A DNA stretch of 6,826 nucleotides from Leucobacter sp. UBA1945 (GCA_002336855.1 DDEV01000003.1:1-6826), one strand, 5' to 3'; counted from the stretch's first letter, positions 1 through 6,042 are shown. Notes: generated by a model not told the origin, from the sequence alone. Numbers and translations are program-made.

Positions 1-359
1 TGAAGCGCCTCGCCGCGCCCGCCTCGGTCGACTCGATCCCCTCGTCGGCAATGCAAGAGGATCACGTCTCGATGGGCTGGCACGCAGGGCGCAAGCTGCG
101 CCGCGCGGTCGACGGTCTGACTCGCGTGCTCGCGATCGAGCTGCTGGCATCGACGCGCGCGCTCGACTTCCGCGCCGCTTCGGCCTCGGGCAGCCCGGCC
201 CCCGCAACCGCTGCCGTGCACGAGCTGTTCCGCACGCGCATCTCGGCGCCCGACACCGACGGCTTCCTCTCGCCCGACATCACCGCGGCGTACGAGTTCG
301 TCGCGTCGGGAGAGGTGTTGGCTGCCGCCGAAGGCGCGCTGGGTTCGCAGCTGGGCTGA
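1..359 (+). CDS. hutH: Histidine ammonia-lyase (histidase), C-terminal part
   Basis: The first step of histidine breakdown: this cytoplasmic enzyme removes ammonia from L-histidine to give urocanate, using an MIO cofactor made from an internal Ala-Ser-Gly. Only the last 118 residues are in the window (first whole codon at position 3), roughly the final quarter of a family of about 510 aa, so the MIO site lies outside. Seen here: the conserved P-A-S-V-D-S-I-P block at residues 6-13, followed by Q-E-D-H-V-S-M-G at 18-25. In characterised histidases the Glu of that block belongs to the active site. A long helical C-terminus follows, ending in TGA. The family call is secure; the closest alternative would be another aromatic amino acid lyase, but the QEDHVSM block together with nearby hutI and hutU argues for histidase. 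It converges on the SDR gene with 18 bp between stop codons, and it faces opposite to hutI/hutU, so it needs its own promoter upstream of the window. Confidence 0.95.
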   Translation, partial: KRLAAPASVDSIPSSAMQEDHVSMGWHAGRKLRRAVDGLTRVLAIELLASTRALDFRAASASGSPAPATAAVHELFRTRISAPDTDGFLSPDITAAYEFVASGEVLAAAEGALGSQLG

Positions 360-367
360 TCCTCGCC

Positions 368-400
368 GGGGCCTGCGCTACTTCGAAATGCGCAGGTCCC
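368..400. terminator. Hairpin between convergent stop codons, possible bidirectional terminator
   Basis: Positions 368-378 pair with 390-400: an 11-bp GC-rich stem (core CCTGCGC / GCGCAGG, one G-U pair) around an 11-nt loop. It lies in the junction where hutH and the SDR gene converge, starting 9 nt after the hutH stop and overlapping the last codons of the SDR gene. Neither strand has a strong T-run after the stem, so if it terminates transcription it does so without a classical U-tract. Placement is the main argument. Confidence 0.45.
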
Positions 401-1268
401 TTAGCCCGAACGGACCCGCGTCTGGCGTCGCCGCGCGAATCTGCGCCTTGGTGAGCATTTTCTTCGGGCGCAGATCTTCGGGTAGCGGCTCAGCGCCGGG
501 CACCGCGTGTGACACGCCCTCGGCGAGCATGCGCACCTGCGCTTTCGCCACGAGCGGCACCTTCATGGTCCACTCGGTGAGCTGCCCGAGCGCGTAGAGC
601 GCCCAGACCGGTGCGGGCACGATGCCGATCGGTCGGCCCTGGAGGTCGGCCACCCGGCGCACGACCTTGCTGAGCTTCAGTTCCTCCGCCCCGACGACTT
701 CAACCGTCTTGCGCTCGAGGCGCCCGCGCAGGGCGGCCTCCATCACGTCGACGAGTTCTTCTACCGGTACGGGACGCACCGTGAGCTCGCGCAGACCGAC
801 CGTCGCGAACAGAGGAAAGGTCTTGACCGTGCGCGTTGTGTGGTCGATCAGGTGGTCTCCGAGCCCATAAATCATGCCTGCCTTGAGGATCGTGTAGTCG
901 AGCCCCGACTCACGGATCGCCTCTTCGGCCGCCCACTTCGACTCATGGTACGGCGAGCCGCAGTCTGGTCTTGCCCGCAGAAAACTCAGCATCACGATCT
1001 TCTTCACCCCGGCACGCTTCGCCGCTTCGATGACAGCCCCAGTGCCGCGCACGTGCACGCGTTCGTAGCTCTGATCGCCGATTTCTCGGTTGATTCCGGC
1101 GCAGTGCGCAACAGCATCGCACCCTTCGAAAGCTCGGGCGAGCGCGTCAACGTCGTCGACGTCAACGCCGGTGCGACGCGAGATCACCACCGGGTCGTCA
1201 AAGCGTTCGGCGAGGTGGCGCCCGACGAAACCAGTGCCACCGGTAATTGCAATGCGAGGCTCTGTCAT
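378..1268 (-). CDS. NAD(P)-binding SDR-family protein (atypical, NDUFA9-like)
   Basis: A 296-aa cytoplasmic Rossmann-fold protein of the extended/atypical short-chain dehydrogenase group, resembling proteins annotated as complex I NDUFA9 subunit family or NAD-dependent epimerase/dehydratase. Seen: the dinucleotide-binding glycine motif T-G-G-T-G-F-V-G at residues 9-16, basic residues R31/R32 after beta-2 (compatible with NADP), an A-G-I-N stretch at 57-60, an S-F loop at 95-96 and Y-H-E-S-K at 107-111, which is the YxxxK catalytic pair (Y107, K111). The C-terminal half varies in this family and does not reveal a substrate. ATG at 1268 is chosen because the Rossmann strand begins five residues later, as usual. 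The upstream Shine-Dalgarno is weak (GAGTAGAG). It is divergent from the IclR gene across 41 bp holding an inverted repeat, so it may be a target of that regulator. No link to histidine breakdown is visible in the protein itself; the true substrate is unknown. Confidence 0.85.
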   Translation of the reverse strand: MTEPRIAITGGTGFVGRHLAERFDDPVVISRRTGVDVDDVDALARAFEGCDAVAHCAGINREIGDQSYERVHVRGTGAVIEAAKRAGVKKIVMLSFLRARPDCGSPYHESKWAAEEAIRESGLDYTILKAGMIYGLGDHLIDHTTRTVKTFPLFATVGLRELTVRPVPVEELVDVMEAALRGRLERKTVEVVGAEELKLSKVVRRVADLQGRPIGIVPAPVWALYALGQLTEWTMKVPLVAKAQVRMLAEGVSHAVPGAEPLPEDLRPKKMLTKAQIRAATPDAGPFGLRDLRISK

Positions 1269-1271
1269 GTC

Positions 1272-1306
1272 TCGACTCTACTCACCGAGGTGCGCAGTAG
1301 GCTCGA
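1272..1306. promoter_or_regulatory. Imperfect inverted repeat in the SDR/iclR divergent gap, candidate operator
   Basis: The arms 1272-1282 (TCGACTCTACT) and 1296-1306 (AGTAGGCTCGA) are complementary at 9 of 11 positions, separated by 13 nt. The spacer contains a smaller dyad, CACC-GA-GGTG, at 1283-1292, centred almost on the same point. The repeat fills most of the 41-bp space between the two divergent start codons, where both promoters must lie or overlap. IclR proteins bind palindromes, often their own promoter, so this is a sensible site for autoregulation and for control of the SDR gene. I could not recognise convincing -35/-10 boxes. Confidence 0.5.
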
Positions 1307-1309
1307 AGC

Positions 1310-2110
1310 ATGACCCAGCCGAAGGTGCCGGCGGCAGACCAGACGCTGCGCATACTGAGCCTGCTCGCGGCTGCCCGCGGCCCGTTGCCCGCGAGCATGA
1401 TCGCGGCGCAGCTCGAGCTGCCGAGGTCTACCGTCTACCACCTGCTCGCCGCACTGCAAGAGCACGGCTTCGTCATGCACCTGCCAGAAGAGCGCCGCTA
1501 TGGGCTCGGGCTCGCGGCCTTCGAGCTGAGCTCGGCATACACGCGCCAGGAGCCACTGGCCCGCATCGGCCGGCCACTCATCGTGGCGCTCGTCGACCGG
1601 CTCGGTTTCAGCGGACACCTCGCGGTGCAGCACGGCCGAGACGTGCTCTACATCATCGAGGAGCGCGCGAAGGGCGCCCCGGCGCTCATCACCGACGTAA
1701 ACGTTCGCCTGCCTGCACACCTCACGGCAAGCGGCCGGGCGATCCTCTCGGCGCTGCCGAAAGCGCAGTTGCGCGCGCTGTTCCCTGATCGCGATGCCTT
1801 CGTGCACCGCAGTGACACAGCCGCGGCGCTGCCCGAGAGCGACGTCATCGATCGCTACTCGCGCCTGAGGTCGGTGCTCGACGCGGCCACCACGCGCGGC
1901 TTTGCGGTCGAGCGCGGGTCGGTGACGACCGGGTTTTCGTCGGTCGCGGTGCCAGTGCTCGATCACCGGGACTGGCCTGTCGCAGCGATCGCGGTGACGT
2001 TTCGCGAAGATGAGGTGGCCGAGGATCGCCTCACCGCCCTCGCCGCTGAAGTGCGCGGGGCGGCTGCAACCCTGTCTTCGCGCATTCACGGCCGGGCGCG
2101 GCAGTCGTGA
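1310..2110 (+). CDS. IclR-family transcriptional regulator, possible hut regulator
   Basis: A 266-aa DNA-binding regulator of normal IclR length. The N-terminal winged helix-turn-helix covers about residues 10-72, with the recognition helix near P-R-S-T-V-Y-H-L-L-A-A-L (38-49) and a wing around E-E-R-R-Y-G-L-G. The C-terminal IclR effector domain covers about 80-260; typical landmarks are L-P-A-H-L-T-A-S-G-R-A-I-L-S near the middle and the G-F-A-V-E-R-G-S-V-T-T-G-F-S-S-V-A-V-P-V region that lines the ligand pocket. ATG at 1310 begins just before the HTH; its Shine-Dalgarno is weak. It is divergent from the SDR gene, and its stop codon overlaps the membrane-protein gene. In Corynebacterium resistens an IclR protein, HutR, activates the hut cluster. 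The position between hutH and hutI makes the same role plausible here, with histidine or urocanate as a guess for the ligand. Local control of the SDR gene is the alternative. Confidence 0.9.
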   Translation: MTQPKVPAADQTLRILSLLAAARGPLPASMIAAQLELPRSTVYHLLAALQEHGFVMHLPEERRYGLGLAAFELSSAYTRQEPLARIGRPLIVALVDRLGFSGHLAVQHGRDVLYIIEERAKGAPALITDVNVRLPAHLTASGRAILSALPKAQLRALFPDRDAFVHRSDTAAALPESDVIDRYSRLRSVLDAATTRGFAVERGSVTTGFSSVAVPVLDHRDWPVAAIAVTFREDEVAEDRLTALAAEVRGAAATLSSRIHGRARQS

Positions 2111-2634
2111 TGGCGCTGCGCCGCCTTCGTGAGAACACCGCCTACCTCGCCGTCTGGTGGGTGTTGCTCGGCGCGGCGCTGCTCGCGCTGGTGACCGGCG
2201 CCGCGATGTTCGGACCTCTGACCCGCAAGAATCGTTACCTGCAACCCGAAGATGCTGCGAGCACTGCCCTTCCCGCAGCAATAATTGCCTTGACAATCCT
2301 GCTCATTCTTGCGGTGACGCCCCCACCCGCCGCGGCGGAGCGGCAGGGAGCCGGTGTGCTCTCGAATGTCACCGGCATCATGGTGCTGCTGTTGCTCGGG
2401 TATCGCCTCATAGTTGGCGCAGACGATGCCCGAGATTTTGCCCCCGAACAGCTTGTGCCCGGCATACCGCTGCTCTGGCTCTCGCTCGTGGCGCTCGCCG
2501 TGCTGATCTTCAAGTTCGAGCGCATCAGACGAACCGCAGCGGCGCTGGCTCGCAAACCGCATCCAGGCAGCGGCCGCAGATCAGGCGCGGGAGCCCGTGC
2601 AGCACGGCGCTACGGCCGTCGCCGAGCAAGGTAG
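2110..2634 (+). CDS. Small four-helix membrane protein of unknown function
   Basis: I do not recognise this 174-aa protein. It is very hydrophobic, with four predicted membrane helices at about residues 12-34, 52-70, 84-103 and 116-134, a short basic N-terminus (R-R-L-R) and a loop with P-P-P at 71-73. After the last helix comes a basic tail of about 40 residues rich in Arg, Ala and Gly, so the tail is probably cytoplasmic. No catalytic or metal-binding motif is apparent. The start is ATG at 2110, forming a TGATG overlap with the iclR stop; GTG at 2107 would add one residue and is equally compatible. No good Shine-Dalgarno is visible, which fits translational coupling to iclR. Co-expression with the regulator suggests a shared process, but nothing shows which. 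It ends 11 bp before the convergent ATPase gene. A role as a small transporter or an accessory protein would be pure guesswork. Confidence 0.7.
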   Translation: MALRRLRENTAYLAVWWVLLGAALLALVTGAAMFGPLTRKNRYLQPEDAASTALPAAIIALTILLILAVTPPPAAAERQGAGVLSNVTGIMVLLLLGYRLIVGADDARDFAPEQLVPGIPLLWLSLVALAVLIFKFERIRRTAAALARKPHPGSGRRSGAGARAARRYGRRRAR

Positions 2635-2645
2635 CCGCGCCTCAT

Positions 2646-4532
2646 TCACTCAGGCCTACGGTCGGCCTTGCGGTCGGTCTTCGTGCCGATCGCGCGAAGC
2701 GCACCGAGAATCGCGACAAGGTCGACGAGCTCCTGCGTCCAAGCGCCGAGCAGCGCCGGGAGAAAGCCGAACGCCGCGACGAGCATAAGCGCGACGCTCA
2801 GCAGAATGCCGATCCAGATGCTCTGCAGCGCGATGCGTACCGTGTCGCGGCCGATGCGCACGGCGTCGGCGACCCCCTTGATCGTGTCGAAGCGGTTGAC
2901 CACATCGGCGGACTCGCTCGCGGCGGTCGCACCGCGAGCGCCCATGGCGAACCCCACGTCGGCAGCCGCGAGTACCGGCGCGTCGTTCAGCCCGTCGCCG
3001 GTCATGATGAGCGGGCGCGGCGTGACCGACGCGGCGATCTGCACCTTGCTCGACGGGGTGCATTCGGCGTGCACCTCATCGATGCCCAGCACGTCGGCGA
3101 CCGCCTGCGCCGTCGCGGCAACATCTCCGGTCACGATGAGCATGCGTTCGAGACCGAGTTCGTGCAGCCTTCGCACTGTCTGGGCGGCCTCGGGGCGCAG
3201 CGAGTCACGCATGACGAGCGCCCCGACGAAGCGTTCGTCGAGTGCGACGTAGATTGCGAGCTCGCCCGCATCGAGAGAGACCCTCTCGAGACCGGCGGCT
3301 GCTTCGGCGACCCAGGCAGGCTTGCCGACTCGCACCACACCGGCTCCCCCATCGAGAACAGTCTCGACGCCATTGGTGGCGTACTCGTGCGCGTCGCTCA
3401 TCGCGAGGATCGGCAGACGATGTTCTCTCGCCGTTTGCACGATCGCTGCGGCGAGCACGTGCGAGGAGTAGACCTCGGCGCTTGCTGCGAGCTGCAGCAG
3501 GCGATCCTCGTCGAAACCCTTCGCGACCACCATTCTGGTGAGCTCAGGGCGCCCGGACGTGAGCGTGCCTGTCTTGTCGAAGGCCGCCGATTTCACTCTC
3601 GCGAGCTGCTCGAGGGTACCGCCGCCCTTTACGATCAGTCCGTGCTTCGCTGCTCGGCTCATGCCGCCGAGAAATGCGACGGGTGCTGCGATCAAGAGCG
3701 GGCACGGCGTCGCGACGACGAGCACCTCGGCGAAGCGGGTGGCGTCACCGCTCGCGATCCACGCGGCCGCCGCGATGGCGAGCGAGAGCAGCGTGAAGGG
3801 GACCGCATAGCGATCGGCAAGCCGCACGGTCGGCGCCTTGCTCTCTTGTGCGCGCTGCACGAGAGCGACGATCTGCTGGTATTGGCTGTCGGCGGCCAGT
3901 GTGTTCGCCCGAAGATGGATTGCACTCGACCCGTTCACCACCCCGCTCGCGACGATCTCTCCCGCGCTGCGCTCGACGGGCAGACTCTCTCCGGTGAGCG
4001 ACGACTCGTCGAAGCTGGCCGCCGGTGCGAGCAGCACCGCGTCCACTGGCACGACTTCACCTGCCCGAACGAGCAGCACGTCACCCACACTGATCTCGCC
4101 TACGGGCACCTCTTCGAGGCGCTCAGACGCCCCCGGTTCGTTCGAGAGCTCGCCAAGCACTCTCGTTGCAGTTCTCGGCGCGCGATCGAGCAGCGCGACG
4201 AGTTCGCGCTTCGAGCGGTTCTCGGCGTAGTTCTCGAGTGCCTCGCCCCCTGTAAGCATGAGCACCACGACGAGCGCCGCCCACGGCTCGCCGACGAGCA
4301 CCGCGGCAGTGATCGCGGTGACCGCCAAAATATCAAGGCCAAGATTGCCACGTAGCAGGGAGCGCACCATCTGCACGGCCTCCCATGCAGCGATACCGAG
4401 CGCGTAGGCGCCGACGAGCCAAGACGCCACTGCACGAGCGGGGGTGGCGAGCAGAACGAGGCCGATCACCGCGACGAGAATTGTCGAGGCCACGAGAGGG
4501 TAGGCGCGGATCGCGCGCTTCAGTCGAACCAT
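2646..4532 (-). CDS. Heavy-metal P1B-type ATPase (TPC-motif subgroup)
   Basis: A 628-aa inner-membrane pump that uses ATP to move a metal ion, probably outward. P-type motifs in order: actuator T-G-E-S at residues 180-183; membrane metal site T-P-C-P-L at 275-279; phosphorylation motif D-K-T-G-T at 319-323 (D319 phosphorylated); S-S-H-V at 356-359 where most P1B pumps have an HP dipeptide; hinge G-D-G-L-N-D-A-P at 512-519. About eight membrane helices are suggested: near 12-29, 34-56, 65-79, 82-98, 245-262, 266-290, 568-590 and 595-613. There is no N-terminal HMA or His-rich metal-binding domain, so the protein is at the short end for P1B pumps. T-P-C in place of C-P-C or S-P-C means the metal cannot be assigned. 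ATG at 4532 is the only reasonable early start, although a GGAGG lies just 1 nt before it. The gene follows hutI on the same strand after 53 bp and could be read with it, but no functional tie to histidine breakdown is evident. Confidence 0.92.
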   Translation of the reverse strand: MVRLKRAIRAYPLVASTILVAVIGLVLLATPARAVASWLVGAYALGIAAWEAVQMVRSLLRGNLGLDILAVTAITAAVLVGEPWAALVVVLMLTGGEALENYAENRSKRELVALLDRAPRTATRVLGELSNEPGASERLEEVPVGEISVGDVLLVRAGEVVPVDAVLLAPAASFDESSLTGESLPVERSAGEIVASGVVNGSSAIHLRANTLAADSQYQQIVALVQRAQESKAPTVRLADRYAVPFTLLSLAIAAAAWIASGDATRFAEVLVVATPCPLLIAAPVAFLGGMSRAAKHGLIVKGGGTLEQLARVKSAAFDKTGTLTSGRPELTRMVVAKGFDEDRLLQLAASAEVYSSHVLAAAIVQTAREHRLPILAMSDAHEYATNGVETVLDGGAGVVRVGKPAWVAEAAAGLERVSLDAGELAIYVALDERFVGALVMRDSLRPEAAQTVRRLHELGLERMLIVTGDVAATAQAVADVLGIDEVHAECTPSSKVQIAASVTPRPLIMTGDGLNDAPVLAAADVGFAMGARGATAASESADVVNRFDTIKGVADAVRIGRDTVRIALQSIWIGILLSVALMLVAAFGFLPALLGAWTQELVDLVAILGALRAIGTKTDRKADRRPE

Positions 4533-4533
4533 G

Positions 4534-4538
4534 CCTCC
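4534..4538 (-). promoter_or_regulatory. Shine-Dalgarno-like GGAGG unusually close to the ATPase start
   Basis: On the minus strand the ATPase start reads GGAGG-C-ATG, a perfect Shine-Dalgarno core with only one nucleotide before the annotated ATG; 5-9 nt is usual. The fourth codon is CTG, which would have a 10-nt spacing but is a rare start. No other early ATG or GTG fits. Either initiation is weak, or the start is not where it appears. Confidence 0.35.
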
Positions 4539-4585
4539 ATTCTGGCCGGTGCCACTGACATCTGCGGCTGGCTCAGTTCACAAGC

Positions 4586-5821
4586 TCAGAAGGCCCGCCC
4601 GCCCGCCCGCCAAACCGCAGCGGTAAGAGGCATGCCCGGACGGTAGGCCAAGTGCGTCACCGACGGCGCTTCGAGCACCTGCAGGTCGGCTCGCGCGCCC
4701 GGTGCGATCGACCCGACGCGCGGCTGCACAGCGCCACGAGGGTCAACCCACTCATCAGCGTGCATGCCGAGCGCGATCGCGCCGCCGAGCGTGGCCGCGC
4801 GAACCGCCTGCTGCACCGTGAGCCCCATCTGCAGCACTGCGGTCGCGACGCAGAAGTTCATCGAGTTCGTGTATGACGTGCCGGGGTTGCAGTTCGATGC
4901 GATGGCGAGAATCGCGCCGGCCTCGGCCAGTCGCTTCGCCGGGGCGAGGGGCATGCGTGTCGACAGATCGCACGCCGGCAGCACGGTCGCGACGGTGCCA
5001 CGTTTGCCGGCACCGTCGTTCCAGTCTGTCCATGACGAGGCAAGCGCCTCGACGTCTTCGTCGGTCAAGAACGCGAGGTGATCGACGCTGAGCGAGCCAT
5101 GCTCGACGGCAAGCTGAGCGCCCGGGCCGTGGCCGAGCTGGTTGCCATGCACGCGCGTTGCGAGCCCCTTCGCGGCCGCCGCCTCAAGCACCCTCGCCGA
5201 GGCCTCACCATCGAAAGCCCCAGTCTCGCAGAACACGTCGACCGCGCTCACGAACGGCGCCACGGCGTCGAGCATAGGCCCAGTCACGAGGTCGAGGTAC
5301 TCGGCCGGGTCTGCCCCGGAAGGCACTAGATGCGCCCCGAGGAATGTCACGGCATCGGCAGCCAAACCCGCGACTCGAGCACTGCGCAACTCGTCTTCGA
5401 CCGTCAGCCCATAACCGGTCTTCGTCTCGAAGGTCGTGGTGCCGCCGCGCCGGCCTTCGGCAATGAGGCGCTCAAGATTTGCGGAAAGCTGCACATCGCT
5501 CGCCTCACGCGTCGCGTTCACCGTCACAGTGATGCCGCCAGCGGCATACGACTCACCAGCCATGCGCGCCCCGAACTCGGCGGTGCGGTCTCCCGCGAAC
5601 ACCATATGAGTGTGCGAATCGACCCAACCCGGCAGCACTGCACGCCCGTCGGCGTCGAAACGATCGTCGGCTGCAGGCGCGTCGGCAGCTCGTCCGACCC
5701 ACGCCACCCGGTCGCCCTCGACCACCACGGCGGCATCGGCGATCCGCCCGCCGATTCCTTCGCCGAGGGTCTCGTCGTTCGTGGTCAGTTCACCGATGTT
5801 GTCGATCAGCAGTGTGTTCAT
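4586..5821 (-). CDS. hutI: Imidazolonepropionase
   Basis: The third step of histidine breakdown: this cytoplasmic metal-dependent amidohydrolase opens the ring of 4-imidazolone-5-propanoate to give N-formimidoyl-L-glutamate. It has 411 aa, normal for the family. Seen: the metal-binding H-T-H at residues 70-72 within L-P-G-W-V-D-S-H-T-H; T-K-T-G-Y-G-L at 133-139; the third metal His in V-H-G-N-Q at 224-228; S-V-D-H at 245-248 (H248 matches the conserved active-site His); L-P-A-C-D at 281-285; and S-N-C-N-P-G-T-S at 309-316. Asn310 stands where the family's metal-binding Asp is expected, and Gln228 where Bacillus subtilis HutI has Glu. ATG at 5821 has an A-A-A-G-G Shine-Dalgarno about 7 nt upstream and begins the N-terminal beta domain. 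The last codons contain a GCCC tetranucleotide repeat. It follows hutU on the same strand after a 241-bp gap carrying two hairpins. Confidence 0.95.
   Translation of the reverse strand: MNTLLIDNIGELTTNDETLGEGIGGRIADAAVVVEGDRVAWVGRAADAPAADDRFDADGRAVLPGWVDSHTHMVFAGDRTAEFGARMAGESYAAGGITVTVNATREASDVQLSANLERLIAEGRRGGTTTFETKTGYGLTVEDELRSARVAGLAADAVTFLGAHLVPSGADPAEYLDLVTGPMLDAVAPFVSAVDVFCETGAFDGEASARVLEAAAAKGLATRVHGNQLGHGPGAQLAVEHGSLSVDHLAFLTDEDVEALASSWTDWNDGAGKRGTVATVLPACDLSTRMPLAPAKRLAEAGAILAIASNCNPGTSYTNSMNFCVATAVLQMGLTVQQAVRAATLGGAIALGMHADEWVDPRGAVQPRVGSIAPGARADLQVLEAPSVTHLAYRPGMPLTAAVWRAGGRAF
4593..4611. repeat. hutI: GCCC tetranucleotide repeat in the 3' end of hutI
   Basis: There are 4.75 tandem copies of GCCC (plus strand), encoding part of the R-A-G-G-R-A tail of HutI. 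A tetranucleotide repeat in a coding region shifts the frame when a copy is gained or lost. Here only about the last seven residues would change and the stop would move. Confidence 0.8.
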
Positions 5822-5878
5822 CTCTCTACCTTTGCATGAGTTCGCGCGTGAGCGGTGCCGAGTGCAGTACGAGTGTGG

Positions 5879-5900
5879 ATTCTGCGACTTCGCGCAGAAT
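5879..5900. repeat. Short perfect hairpin, REP-like palindrome
   Basis: ATTCTGCG (5879-5886) and CGCAGAAT (5893-5900) are perfectly complementary, with a 6-nt loop ACTTCG. The surroundings, GGATTCTGCG... and ...CAGAATGAC, resemble short intergenic palindromes that recur in many bacterial genomes; copy number cannot be judged from one window. It lies about 57 nt upstream of the hutI start, inside the presumed hutU-hutI transcript. A protein-binding dyad (TCTGCG-N6-CGCAGA) is the alternative. Confidence 0.6.
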
Positions 5901-5928
5901 GACGGGGTGGGGCGTATGGAACAGAGGA

Positions 5929-6042
5929 GGAGCCTGGGGCAAGTTTCCCGATTCTGTCGCTTTTGCGAATTGGGGATATGCGATTGTGCATATCCCCAAT
6001 TCGCAATGTCGCGATGGAATCGGGAAAGTTGTTCCAGGCTCC
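5929..6042. repeat. 114-nt palindrome able to form a 50-bp hairpin between hutU and hutI
   Basis: The left arm 5929-5981 pairs with the right arm 5988-6042 around a 6-nt loop (GATTGT). From the loop outward there are 19 unbroken pairs (5963-5981 with 5988-6006), a 2x4 internal loop, 17 pairs (5944-5960 with 6011-6027), one G/G mismatch (5943/6028), then 14 pairs to GGAGCC/GGCTCC at the ends. Four of the 50 pairs are G-U when read as plus-strand RNA. It begins 20 nt past the hutU stop, and no T-run follows on either strand, so it does not look like a standard intrinsic terminator. A MITE or REP-type element, an mRNA-stabilising or attenuating structure in the hut transcript, or a small RNA are all possible. 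No transposase is nearby. Confidence 0.8.

Noticed and set aside
2290..2295. TTGACA resembling a -35 box
   Set aside because: It is inside the membrane-protein coding region and no -10 box follows at suitable spacing.
1265..2296. A 343-codon open frame on the minus strand opposite the IclR gene
   Set aside because: Low-complexity Arg-rich product, antisense to a well-supported regulator; a composition artefact.
2635..2645. A terminator between the converging membrane-protein and ATPase genes
   Set aside because: The 11-bp gap has no stable stem; only a 5-bp AGGCC/GGCCT pairing occurs inside the ATPase coding end.
2157..4355. A 732-codon open frame on the plus strand across the membrane-protein and ATPase genes
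   Set aside because: It is antisense to a clear P-type ATPase with all motifs; its product is Arg/His/Asp-rich with no recognisable domain, as expected of a mirror frame in GC-rich DNA.
4533..4585. A separate promoter or terminator between hutI and the ATPase
   Set aside because: I could find neither a convincing hexamer pair nor a stable hairpin with a T-run in these 53 bp.
5929..6042. The large palindrome as a standard intrinsic terminator
   Set aside because: No T-run follows on either strand and the stem is much longer than usual terminators.
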